Positions 8,702-17,143 of a stretch of 50,023 nt of DNA are shown here, piece by piece (position 1 is the first letter of the stretch; each line of letters opens with the position of its first letter). This DNA comes from Pseudomonadota bacterium. GTDB taxonomy: Bacteria > Verrucomicrobiota > Verrucomicrobiia > Limisphaerales > SXTU01. Made by a program: the position numbers and the translations under genes. The DNA lies in NCBI GenBank assembly GCA_009924135.1, contig RFSE01000019.1:1-50023 (forward strand), written 5' to 3'. The notes under the pieces were generated by a model that was not told the DNA's origin, made no database searches, and saw only the letters and a list, made by a program, of their open reading frames with translations.

Positions 8702-8809
8702 GCCTTCAATAAAAAATAAACTGGCGCGGAAATTTCCAGAAAAATTTTACAGCCGGACTGTCGGCATCGCTTCGGGGCAAAGTGCCAGAAATTCCGAACG
8801 GATTCTTAG

Positions 8810-8944
8810 AAAAGTCGCCCCCGGTCATCGCACGGCCGATCAGATGGAAGACCACGCCAAGTCAAAATCCCATCCTCCCAAGACCCCGGATGAACGAAGC
8901 CAGCGCTGCCGTAAGCTGGCATCGGTGAAGGTTCGGGCAAGCAG
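8810..8944 (-). pseudogene. Decayed 5' fragment of a DUF2254 gene
   Basis: Read on the minus strand from 8944, the codons give LLARTFTDASLRQRWL, matching MFAKTISDASFRQRWL at the start of the intact DUF2254 protein. The start codon position is CTG rather than ATG, a stop falls at 8840-8842, and a shift of frame then restores similarity (LIGRAMTGG against SIDHAVTGG). Recognisable similarity fades near 8810. It sits directly after FHA copy 2, exactly as the intact gene follows FHA copy 1. Confidence 0.7.
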
Positions 8945-8960
8945 TACGGAAAATTTCGGA

Positions 8961-9419
8961 TTACAAGATACCGATGTAGATGCGCGACGAGCCAATGGCA
9001 ATCCGGTCACCGTTAACCAGATCCTGCTCGGTTACGGGCTGGTCGTTGAGGTAGGTGCCGTTTTTCGATCCATTGTCAACGAGCCGGAAAGTGCCCAGGA
9101 CCGGCCGCAGTTCACATTGCTTCCGTGACATAAGCTTGTCATTGAGTGCAAACTCACACTCAGGCGCATGGCGGCCTATGCTCACGGTCTGCCTTTCCAG
9201 AAAGAAAGTCGCCCCGGTATCCGGCCCCTCGTAAACGTATAGGAACCCCCTGGCACCACGTTGTTGGGCTTCCTGGGCCGCCTTGAACGCCCCGGCGATT
9301 TTGACCACTCCATCTTGGGGTTCGTAGGAGCCGGTAAGCGTAATTTCTGCCTGGCCGCTGCTCCCCAGCGGCTTTCCTTGCGCCCCATTTTCGAGCTTCT
9401 TTCTCAACCAACCAAACAT
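8961..9419 (-). CDS. FHA-domain protein, copy 2
   Basis: 152 residues, a clear paralog of the FHA gene at 7241. The segment AAQEAQQRGARGFLYVYEG is almost identical, as are GSKNGTYLNDQPVTEQ and the C-terminus IYIGIL. FHA marks SIGRH, SRKQC and NGT are kept; again Lys-Gln replaces the usual histidine region after SR. The N-terminal linker differs strongly from copy 1, suggesting that only the FHA part is constrained. Downstream lies the remnant of a DUF2254 gene, so this unit has lost its partner. Role: phosphopeptide recognition by family; the target is unknown. Confidence 0.87.
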   Translation of the reverse strand: MFGWLRKKLENGAQGKPLGSSGQAEITLTGSYEPQDGVVKIAGAFKAAQEAQQRGARGFLYVYEGPDTGATFFLERQTVSIGRHAPECEFALNDKLMSRKQCELRPVLGTFRLVDNGSKNGTYLNDQPVTEQDLVNGDRIAIGSSRIYIGIL

Positions 9420-9679
9420 GAATTCATGCTAGTCCTCTCATGAGATCGGTCAAGCTGCGTATGATGTTGGCGGGCGACCATGTACCACCAAACCAAAGTC
9501 GCCTTCATGCCGTTCACGAAACATAAACCCGCAAAGAGACTTTCACGTAATCGTGAGCCCGACGACGACGCGAGTGCGCCCCAAGTGTCGCAGTGGCCAA
9601 GTATTCTCATTGCCACACGGCGCGCAGAAGGTAGTCTCCCGCTTGTAGCACACCTGTTCGCCGCCAACTGAAATTGCGC

Positions 9680-11086
9680 ATGAAACTACCCAAGACTTCC
9701 CGCCGTAGATTTGTCCAGGCCGGTGGCGTCGGCCTGCTGAACCTCGCGGTGCCGGGCTTGGTCGTCGGGAAGGACAAATTCGACGCCTCGGGCAAGGCCG
9801 TAGCCTCGAAGAAATGCTGCATCTTCCTGCTCTTGTGCGGCGGTCCGAGCCACATCGACACCTGGGACCTCAAGCCGGACGCCCCGTCTGAGATTCGCGG
9901 CCCCTACAAACCCATCCGGAGCAAGGTGCCGGGCATGCAGTTGAGCGAGCTGCACCCCATGCTGTCGAAGGTCACGGACCAGTTCTGTCTGATCCGCTCG
10001 ATGACGCATCCCCGCCCCATCAACAACCACTTCGACGCCATGCACAACCTGCTGTGCGGGCAGGTGGTCGAGCGCGTCCGGGAAGGCGTCCCCGACGACC
10101 TGCCCTACATCGGCTCCGTGGTGGCCAAGAATCTCTCCAATGACCGCAACCTGGTAACGAATGCCTGGCTCATCAAGTGCGTGGGGGCCCCGGTCTTCTG
10201 CGCGCCGAACATCGGCTCGGGCGGTTATCTCGGCTCGGCCTATGCGCCGGTGTTCATCGGCTCGGCAGACAACCATCCGGCGATGCCGAAGTTCAAGCTG
10301 CCGGAGATTTACGAAATGGGCGATCCCGCCCGTTTGCAGGAACGACGCAAGCTGCTCGACGCCCTCGAGTCCGACCGGCTCTCGCACGACGCTGGCGGCA
10401 AGGACTGGGGTGACCTGCGCGAACTGGCCTACGATGCGATGACCCGGCCTGAGGGTCGGAAGGCTTTCGATTTGAATCAGGAATCGTTGTCGGTCCGTGA
10501 GCGTTACGGCATGCACCCGTTGGGTCAGAACCTGCTCCTCGCGCGCCGCATGGTGGAAGCTGGCGTCCGCTTTGTGACGGTCAATGGCTGGGTCGGAGCT
10601 GCGCCCGAAGCCGGCGGTGGTCCGCCCAGTTCCAGTTGGGACATGCACGGTGGCAACATGGGCATGGGCAACGCCTTCGGGTCCGGTTCCTACGGCATGG
10701 GCTGGTGCCTGCCCCGGCTGGATCAGGCCCTCTCCGCCCTGCTGACCGACCTCAAGGATCGCGGGATGCTGGAGGACACGCTCGTCGTTGCGATGGGCGA
10801 GTTCGGACGCACGCCAGTCATCCTGACCAGCGGGCCGCCCGGCCGCCAGCACTGGCCTCAGTGTTTCTCGGCGATCGTTGCCGGCTGTGGCATTCGTGGC
10901 GGGACCGTCTATGGCGAGTCAGACAAAACCGCCTCCGCTCCGAAGAGCAATCCCGTGACGCCTCAAGACCTACACGCCACGATCCTTCACGCGCTGGGCG
11001 TACCGTTGCAGGACCCCACCCGCAACACCGGCATCATTCGTCCCCCCTACTCTTCCGGCAAACCCGTCATGGGCCTGTTCGGTTAA
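9680..11086 (+). CDS. DUF1501 protein, Tat-exported (first of three)
   Basis: About 468 residues. The N-terminus carries a twin-arginine signal (SRRRFVQAGGVGLLNLAVPG). The mature part shows the DUF1501 hallmark GGPSHIDTWDLKPDAP, the LLARRMVEAGVRFVTV segment and VVAMGEFGRTPV, a layout related to alkaline-phosphatase/sulfatase folds. No enzyme activity has been shown for the family. ATG 9680 was preferred over TTG 9674. It includes a glycine/methionine-rich insertion (MHGGNMGMGNAFGSGSYGMG) just before the final core motifs. It is the first plus-strand gene after the FHA block and is separated from the other DUF1501 genes by a FAH-family gene and a haem protein gene. Confidence 0.88.
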   Translation: MKLPKTSRRRFVQAGGVGLLNLAVPGLVVGKDKFDASGKAVASKKCCIFLLLCGGPSHIDTWDLKPDAPSEIRGPYKPIRSKVPGMQLSELHPMLSKVTDQFCLIRSMTHPRPINNHFDAMHNLLCGQVVERVREGVPDDLPYIGSVVAKNLSNDRNLVTNAWLIKCVGAPVFCAPNIGSGGYLGSAYAPVFIGSADNHPAMPKFKLPEIYEMGDPARLQERRKLLDALESDRLSHDAGGKDWGDLRELAYDAMTRPEGRKAFDLNQESLSVRERYGMHPLGQNLLLARRMVEAGVRFVTVNGWVGAAPEAGGGPPSSSWDMHGGNMGMGNAFGSGSYGMGWCLPRLDQALSALLTDLKDRGMLEDTLVVAMGEFGRTPVILTSGPPGRQHWPQCFSAIVAGCGIRGGTVYGESDKTASAPKSNPVTPQDLHATILHALGVPLQDPTRNTGIIRPPYSSGKPVMGLFG

Positions 11087-11430
11087 GGCGCTTCAAGAAG
11101 CGGTGACTGGTTGTCCCCCGCAATGGAACGCGCATGATGCGGTGGAAACCCTCAGCCGGGACGATGCAGTTGAGCCACGGATGGAACACGAATTAAACAC
11201 GGAACCAACGGTGTAAGAACCGCCTTGCCCCGCTGCTTGTCCCGCACCGTTTGGGGCTGGCAGGCAACTGCGACCAAACGCGGGCTCCGCGCGTACCCAT
11301 CCGTGTTCCATCCGTGGCTTAATGAATCGGTCCGGCTCAGGCTGTCTGCTGGACGAGGCATGCCAATTTTCTTGAGCCGTTCCTGTTTGTGTGAGTCCAT
11401 CGGCCCGAACAACGCTCGATTTATTGCACC
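11087..11430. repeat. Intergenic stretch with an 18-bp perfect inverted repeat
   Basis: Between two plus-strand genes, arms at 11173-11190 (agccacggatggaacacg) and 11302-11319 are perfect complements. The arms are variants of the ccacagatgaacacagatgg repeat seen at 25114-25212 and 36692-36722. No open frame here looks coding. The outer parts of the gap show nothing recognisable. Confidence 0.75.
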
Positions 11431-12288
11431 ATGAAATTGATTCGCTTCGGTCTGCCCGATCAAGAAAAGCCCGGCCTGATTCTGCCCGATGGCCGCTGGA
11501 TTGATGCCTCGGCCTTCGGGTCTGATTACAACGAGAAGTTTTTTGGCGGCGACGGCTTGCAACGGCTCGCGGCCTGGGCAGCGGCCAATGCGGCCGGCGC
11601 TCCGACCGTTGATCCCGCCACGCGTCTCGGCCCGTGCGTCGCGCGGCCGAGCAAGATCGTCTGCGTGGGCTTGAACTACGCCGACCACGCGCGCGAATCG
11701 GGCGCGGAGATTCCCAAGGAGCCGATCCTGTTCTTCAAGAGTACCAGTTCGCTCACCGGGCCGAATGACCCGCTCATCATCCCGCACCTGTCGCAGAAGA
11801 CCGACTGGGAAGTCGAACTCGCCATCGTCATCGGGCGCAAGGCCAGTTATGTCAGCGAGGCCGATGCGTTGAAGCATGTCGCCGGTTACGCCCTGCACAA
11901 TGACTACAGCGAGCGTGCCTGGCAGTTGGAGCGCGGCGGCCAGTGGGTGAAGGGCAAGAGCTGCGACACCTTCGCACCGCTCGGACCCTATCTCGCCACG
12001 CAGGACGAGATCGCCGACCCGCACGCGCTGGCCATGTGGCTCACGGTCAATGGCCTCAAACGCCAGAACAGCACTACGGCGCAGATGATCTTCAAGGTGC
12101 CGCAGCTCGTGAGCTACATCAGCCAGTTCATGTCGCTGCTGCCCGGCGACGTGATCAGCACGGGCACACCGCCCGGCGTGGGGCTCGGGCTCAAGCCGCC
12201 GGTCTTCCTCAAGGCCGGCGACGTGGTGGAACTGGGCATCGAAGGCCTCGGCCAGTCCCGGCAGGTGGCGCAAAATTGGGCTAGCTGA
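11431..12288 (+). CDS. Fumarylacetoacetate hydrolase-family protein
   Basis: 285 residues with the FAH C-terminal domain from about 70 on. Visible marks are KIVCVGLNYADHARE, the metal-binding acidic residues in DWEVELAIVIGR and HNDYSERAW, then GGQWVKGKSCDTFAPLGP and the closing GTPPGVG loop. The family uses a divalent metal to cleave or decarboxylate 2,4-dioxo or 2-hydroxy-dienoate acids; members near this type are often annotated ureidoglycolate lyase or 2-hydroxyhepta-2,4-diene-1,7-dioate isomerase. The substrate cannot be read here. Cytoplasmic, no signal. The neighbouring Tat-exported DUF1501 genes do not suggest a shared pathway. Confidence 0.9.
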   Translation: MKLIRFGLPDQEKPGLILPDGRWIDASAFGSDYNEKFFGGDGLQRLAAWAAANAAGAPTVDPATRLGPCVARPSKIVCVGLNYADHARESGAEIPKEPILFFKSTSSLTGPNDPLIIPHLSQKTDWEVELAIVIGRKASYVSEADALKHVAGYALHNDYSERAWQLERGGQWVKGKSCDTFAPLGPYLATQDEIADPHALAMWLTVNGLKRQNSTTAQMIFKVPQLVSYISQFMSLLPGDVISTGTPPGVGLGLKPPVFLKAGDVVELGIEGLGQSRQVAQNWAS

Positions 12289-12347
12289 AGCCAAAAACCG
12301 CTCGGATTCCCCGCAAATTTGGCGCGCCCATTACGCGTCAAACGAGG

Positions 12348-12902
12348 GTGAATCCGAAATCCGTTTTGCGCTGGTTGGTCCCGGGTTGTGTCGCAGCGGC
12401 GGCGCTTGGCTGCCTGGGCGTCGCGTTTTTTCTCCAGCCCGTGCCCGCCGTGGCAGCGGCCGAGCCCCGCGCGAAATCGGATCCTCCTGTCGTGGTGGCC
12501 GCCCGCGAGCGTGCCGCCCTCGCGCATGTGATTTACTCCACCACCATGGAGATCATCCACCGCCATTACTTCCGCAAAGGCCAGGCGGTCCTGCCCGCGC
12601 GGGCGATGGAGGATGTCTTCGCCGAGGTGGCGGAGCAATCGAAGGTCGAGGGCAGTTGGATTGCCGTGAACACGAAGGCCATGAGCATCCATCATGAGCC
12701 GAAGACGGACTTTGAAAAGCAAGCTGCCAACGCCATCGCCGAGGGTAAAGAGCAGTTTGAGTCAATCGACAAGGACTACTACCGCAGCGCCCGCGCCATC
12801 CCGCTCGGAGAAGGTTGCGTCAACTGCCACACCGGCATGTTCCGTGGTCCGTCCAAGACGCCCCGCTACGCCGGGTTGGTGATCAGCATTCCGCTCAAGT
12901 AA
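12348..12902 (+). CDS. Tll0287-like (DUF3365) c-type haem protein
   Basis: 184 residues, GTG start at 12348. A signal or anchor helix covers about 7-32. The C-terminal half carries a single CVNCH haem c motif near 155-159 within EGCVNCHTGMF, followed by a short hydrophobic end. The arrangement (helical sensor-like domain, one CxxCH late in the chain) fits the Tll0287/DUF3365 family, periplasmic haem proteins thought to sense redox or gas state. It lies between a FAH gene and the second DUF1501 gene. A link with the cytochrome-like motifs in the DUF1549/DUF1553 protein is possible but inferred. Confidence 0.75.
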   Translation: MNPKSVLRWLVPGCVAAAALGCLGVAFFLQPVPAVAAAEPRAKSDPPVVVAARERAALAHVIYSTTMEIIHRHYFRKGQAVLPARAMEDVFAEVAEQSKVEGSWIAVNTKAMSIHHEPKTDFEKQAANAIAEGKEQFESIDKDYYRSARAIPLGEGCVNCHTGMFRGPSKTPRYAGLVISIPLK

Positions 12903-13046
12903 GGACTGGGAGCGCCGGTCTCCGGACCCGGCCGACCCGGCAACATCCGTGCAGGTGGGGCACCGACAAGTGCGGCGCTGCCCTCCACTCGAAATTTTCC
13001 ACCCCAATCTTGAATTTCCCGCCCACCACAGGCATCCAAAACTCTG

Positions 13047-14435
13047 TTGAATCCAACCGGCCATAGCGCAGCCCACGCCCGCAGCGGCGTGCTTCCGTGG
13101 TTTGGTCCGGCAGGCGGCGACCTGTTGCGCGTGGGCAGCACCCGCCGGGGTTTTCTCCAGACGGGGCTCAAGGGCATTGCTGGCTTGTCCCTGCCGGCAC
13201 TTCTCCAACAACGCGCGCTGGCCTCGGCAGCGGGACATTCCCCGCGCAAGACAAGCGTCGTCCTCTTCTGGCTGTCCGGCGGACCGAGCCACATTGACAT
13301 GTGGGACCCCAAGCCCGATGCGCCGCGTGAGATTCGCGGACCGTTCGGCGACATTCCCACGAAGCTGCCGGGTGTCCACGTCTGCGAGCATCTGCCGCTC
13401 ACGGCAAAGCTCATGGACAAGCTCACGATCCTGCGCTCGGTGGATTGCCGCGCCAGCGACCACACGCCCATCACGATGCAGGCGTGCAACCCGCTCGCAC
13501 GCCGCACCAACGATGGCAAGGACGGCGGCGGTTATCCCAGCATGGGCGCGGTCGCGGCGAAATTTCGCGGGCCGAACGCGCCAGGCCTGCCAGGGTTTGT
13601 CGGGCTGGCCGACTCCTGGAAATCGGATGTCTGGGGTGCCGGCGACATGGGCAGCGCCTTTGAACCGGTGAACGGCAAGGAATTGTCCGGCCAGCTCACC
13701 CTGCCCGAGGGTATTTCCTTGGATCGCCTCGGCGACCGGCAGTCCTTGCAGGAAAACCTGGACCGACTGAAGCGCACCTTGGACCACAGCCCCGCGGTCG
13801 CGGCGGCGGACCAATACACCCACCAGGCGTATGACGTGGTGTTGTCCGGTCGCGCGCAACGCGCCTTCAATCTCGACGAGGAAACGCCGGCCATGCGCGA
13901 ACTCTATGGCAACACGAGCATGGGCGAAAAGGCGTTGCTCGCCCGCCGGCTCGTGGAGGCGGGCGTGAGCTTCGTGCTCGTCAGCGGAGCGTGGGGTTAT
14001 TTCGATCATCACGGGGACGAGGTTCGCTGGGGCGGCATCGAAAAAGGTCTCAAGCCGTTGCTGCCGCGCGTGGATCAGACCTTGAACGCCATCGTCACGG
14101 ACCTCGAAAGCCGGGGTCTGCTGGATAGCACCCTCATTTTGATGATGGGCGAATTTGGCCGGGGACCGGTCATCAACAAGAACGCCGGTCGTGACCACTG
14201 GACCCGCGTGATGTCCATGGTAATGGCGGGTGGCGGTTTGCGTCACGGCCAGGTGATCGGCAGCACCGATCGACGCGGCTCTGACATTGCTTCACGGCCC
14301 ATCCTGCCCGGCGACCTGGCGGCGACGGTGTATCGGCACCTGGGCATTGATCCCGCTTCCCAGTGGATTGACCGCCAAGGTCGGCCCGTGTCCATCGTCA
14401 CGGACGGCGGCCAGCCGATCACGGAGTTGGTTTAG
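13047..14435 (+). CDS. DUF1501 protein (second of three)
   Basis: 462 residues from a TTG start at 13047. A Tat-type signal appears late, at about 32-55 (STRRGFLQTGLKGIAGLSLP), after a 30-residue leader typical of longer DUF1501 forms. Core marks are GGPSHIDMWDPKPDAPREIRG, LLARRLVEAGVSFVLV and LILMMGEFGRGP. The HWTR motif after NAGRDHW, seen in full in this copy, recurs in the 17144 gene. It lies 160 bases before the DUF1549/DUF1553 gene, a pairing that is conserved in Planctomycetes and Verrucomicrobia. Function is unknown. Confidence 0.88.
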   Translation: MNPTGHSAAHARSGVLPWFGPAGGDLLRVGSTRRGFLQTGLKGIAGLSLPALLQQRALASAAGHSPRKTSVVLFWLSGGPSHIDMWDPKPDAPREIRGPFGDIPTKLPGVHVCEHLPLTAKLMDKLTILRSVDCRASDHTPITMQACNPLARRTNDGKDGGGYPSMGAVAAKFRGPNAPGLPGFVGLADSWKSDVWGAGDMGSAFEPVNGKELSGQLTLPEGISLDRLGDRQSLQENLDRLKRTLDHSPAVAAADQYTHQAYDVVLSGRAQRAFNLDEETPAMRELYGNTSMGEKALLARRLVEAGVSFVLVSGAWGYFDHHGDEVRWGGIEKGLKPLLPRVDQTLNAIVTDLESRGLLDSTLILMMGEFGRGPVINKNAGRDHWTRVMSMVMAGGGLRHGQVIGSTDRRGSDIASRPILPGDLAATVYRHLGIDPASQWIDRQGRPVSIVTDGGQPITELV

Positions 14436-14598
14436 CCATTGCTTGGGGCCGGTCCTAACTTTGTTACGGTGCCGCTGGTGAATACGCCCCTCCATCTGCT
14501 TCCAACACCTGGTTCGTGAGGTATCCCGCTTAAATTCTCCCTGAGTCTTCCGGGTTCGATCTGAGTCCAACTGTCCTGATAGTGTTTCGGTTAACGTC

Positions 14599-17091
14599 AT
14601 GAACGATCGGATTAAAGTCATACTGAGCCTGCTGTTTGCTGTGGTGGCTGGCACCGCAGCGGCAGCGTCCCCTGCCTTGGCGAGCCTCACCAAGCTGACC
14701 GTGGAACCGGCCCAAGTCGCGCTGGTCAACGCCGACCAGTTGGTTCAGTTGCTCGTCACCGCGCAGTACAGCGACGGCACTCAACGGGATGTGACCCGCA
14801 CAGCGGCTTACACGGTGACGGCTCCAAAAAGCACCGGCAAAGCCCCGGCACCGGCATCGATTACCACCGGTCGCGTCGTGCCTCAAGCCGACGGAACGAC
14901 GAGTGTTCAAATCACCTTCAAGGACCTTGTATCGAAGCAGTCGGCGGCCGCCACGGTGCCCGTACAGGTGACGGGTTTCACGGTGGAACGCCGGTTGAAC
15001 TACGCGAACGACATTCTCCCGATCCTCACCAAGGCGAGCTGCAACTCCGGCGGCTGCCACGGCAAGCAAGGTGGGCAAAATGGCTTTGCGCTGTCGCTGC
15101 TGGGGTTCGATCCGGACTTTGACTACAACGCACTGACCCGCGAAGGCCACGGCCGCCGCATCACGCTCACCGCGCCGGACCAGTCGCTCCTTCTGACCAA
15201 GGCCGCCGGGGTCTTTCCGCATGGCGGCGGAGCCAAGCTGGACTTGGGCTCGGACAGCTACCAGTTGCTGCGGCGGTGGATCGTGCAGGGCACGCCCAAG
15301 GGCCGGACAAATGACCCCGTGGTACAGGCCATCGAGGTCATCCCCCGTGAGCGGATCCTGATCGGCACGAAGGAACAGCAGGTGCGGGTCGTCGCCCGTT
15401 ACTCGGATGGCTCGACGGCCGATGTCACCCGCGCGGCGGAATACAAGAGCCAGCAGCCGGACATTCTCATCGTCGAACACGACGGGCTCATCCGCACCCT
15501 GGATCGCACCGGCGAAGGCGCGGTGATGGTCCGCTACATGGGCCTCGTAGACGTGACGCGCATCACGGTGCCCTACAGCCGGAACCTGCCCGAGTCCGCC
15601 TACGCAAACTTCAAACCCAAGACGTACGTGGACGAGCTGGTGATGACCAAGTGGCGTAAATTAGGCATCGCTCCGAGCGAGCTTTGCACGGACGCCGAGT
15701 TCATCCGCCGTGCCTCGCTGGACGCAATCGGCACCCTTCCCACCGCCGAGGAAGTCCGCACCTTCCTGGCCGACAAGGCCCCCGACAAGCGCGACCGCCT
15801 TGTCACCGCCCTGCTGGATCGCAAAGAGTACGCGGACTACTGGGCCGGGATCTGGGGCGACGTACTGCGCAACAAGCGCCGTAACGGCGAGGAGCACAAG
15901 CGCGGAACATTCGCGTTCGCGGCGTGGATTCAGGATTCCATGGCGCAGAACAAACCCTACGACCAGTTCGTGCGCGAAATCCTGACTGCACAAGGCAACG
16001 TCAGCGACAATCCGACCGTTGTCTGGTATCGCGAGGTGCGCAACACGGTGCATCAGGTCAACGACACCGCGCAGCTCTTCCTCGGCACGCGCGTTTCCTG
16101 CGCCAACTGCCACAACCATCCTTACGAAAAGATGACCCAGGATGATTACTGGGGCATGGCCGCGTTTTTCTCCCGGCTTGGGGTGAAACAGGGTGAGGTC
16201 TCAAGTGAAAATGCGATCTTCGTGCGCAAGGACGGCGAGACCCGTCAACCGCGCACGGGCAAAACGATGAAGCCCAAGGGCCTCGGTGGACCGGCCTACG
16301 ATCAAGTCCGGGGCGAAGACCCGCGCGCCAAGCTGGCTGACTGGATGGCCGAGCCGACGAACCCCTACTTCTCCCGCGCGCTCGTGAACCGCATCTGGGC
16401 CCACTACCTCGGCGTCGGCCTGGTCGAGGGCGTGGATGACATGCGGCTGACGAACCCGCCCAGCAACCCGGCCCTGCTGGACGCGCTGGCGAAGGATTTC
16501 GTGGCGCACAAGTTTGATCTCAAGCAGCTCATGCGCACCATCATGACCTCGCAGGTCTATGGCCTCAGCGCCACGCCGAACTCGGACAACCACACGGACA
16601 AGCAAAACTACGCGCGTTACTTCCCCCGCCGGCTGCCCGCCCAGGCATTGCTCGATGCCGTGGACACCGTCACGGGCTCAACCGAGAAATACGCCGGCTT
16701 CCCACTGGGCACGCGCGCCATCGAACTGCCGGATGAGTTCGTGCCGAGCTACTTCCTCGACGTGTTTGGCCGTTCCAAGCGTGAGACCGCGTGCGAGTGC
16801 GAACGCAGCTACGCGCCGAACCTTGCACAATCCCTGCACCTGATGAACTCACCGGAGATCCAGAGCAAAATCTCCGACGCCAAGGGCAATGCCGCGAAGC
16901 TGGCCGAGTCCAAACGCCCCAACGCGGAAATCATGGCCGAGCTGTACCTGCGGGCCTTCTCGCGGCCGCCCTCCGAGGACGAGCTGGCCGAATCCGTCAA
17001 ACGCCTGGCCGCCACGACGGACCGCCGGGCCTTCCTCGAAGACTTCACCTGGATGCTCGTGAACTCGAAGGAATTTGTCTTCAACCATTAA
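14599..17091 (+). CDS. DUF1549/DUF1553 protein with Ig-like repeats and cytochrome-like motif
   Basis: 830 residues with a signal peptide (about 1-27). Residues about 33-125 and 245-325 are bacterial Ig-like (Big_2-type) segments (VVARYSDGSTADVTRAAEY). Between them is ASCNSGGCHGKQGG, a cysteine/histidine cluster of the planctomycete-type cytochrome domain. DUF1549 runs about 340-540 and contains CANCHNHPYEKMTQDDYWGMAAFF, a probable haem or metal site. DUF1553 follows at about 570-810 (NRIWAHYLGVGLVEGVDDMR). The companion DUF1501 genes lie on either side. Proteins of this set are exported and abundant in polysaccharide-degrading planctomycetes; no biochemical function has been demonstrated. 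Confidence 0.9.
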   Translation: MNDRIKVILSLLFAVVAGTAAAASPALASLTKLTVEPAQVALVNADQLVQLLVTAQYSDGTQRDVTRTAAYTVTAPKSTGKAPAPASITTGRVVPQADGTTSVQITFKDLVSKQSAAATVPVQVTGFTVERRLNYANDILPILTKASCNSGGCHGKQGGQNGFALSLLGFDPDFDYNALTREGHGRRITLTAPDQSLLLTKAAGVFPHGGGAKLDLGSDSYQLLRRWIVQGTPKGRTNDPVVQAIEVIPRERILIGTKEQQVRVVARYSDGSTADVTRAAEYKSQQPDILIVEHDGLIRTLDRTGEGAVMVRYMGLVDVTRITVPYSRNLPESAYANFKPKTYVDELVMTKWRKLGIAPSELCTDAEFIRRASLDAIGTLPTAEEVRTFLADKAPDKRDRLVTALLDRKEYADYWAGIWGDVLRNKRRNGEEHKRGTFAFAAWIQDSMAQNKPYDQFVREILTAQGNVSDNPTVVWYREVRNTVHQVNDTAQLFLGTRVSCANCHNHPYEKMTQDDYWGMAAFFSRLGVKQGEVSSENAIFVRKDGETRQPRTGKTMKPKGLGGPAYDQVRGEDPRAKLADWMAEPTNPYFSRALVNRIWAHYLGVGLVEGVDDMRLTNPPSNPALLDALAKDFVAHKFDLKQLMRTIMTSQVYGLSATPNSDNHTDKQNYARYFPRRLPAQALLDAVDTVTGSTEKYAGFPLGTRAIELPDEFVPSYFLDVFGRSKRETACECERSYAPNLAQSLHLMNSPEIQSKISDAKGNAAKLAESKRPNAEIMAELYLRAFSRPPSEDELAESVKRLAATTDRRAFLEDFTWMLVNSKEFVFNH

Positions 17092-17143
17092 ACAATCTCC
17101 CTGAAGGCCCCGCACCCAAAGCCGTCAGACCCACCAGACGAAT

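Noticed and set aside
9480-9671. 63-residue plus-strand frame between FHA copy 2 and the first DUF1501 gene
   Set aside because: No ribosome-binding site, no protein-like composition or recognised family; probably non-coding upstream region.
12762-14246. A 494-residue open frame on the minus strand
   Set aside because: Shadow over the second DUF1501 gene and the end of the haem protein gene.
14545-14560. ggttcgatctgag resembling a tRNA T-arm
   Set aside because: No acceptor or anticodon stems can be formed around it; not a tRNA.
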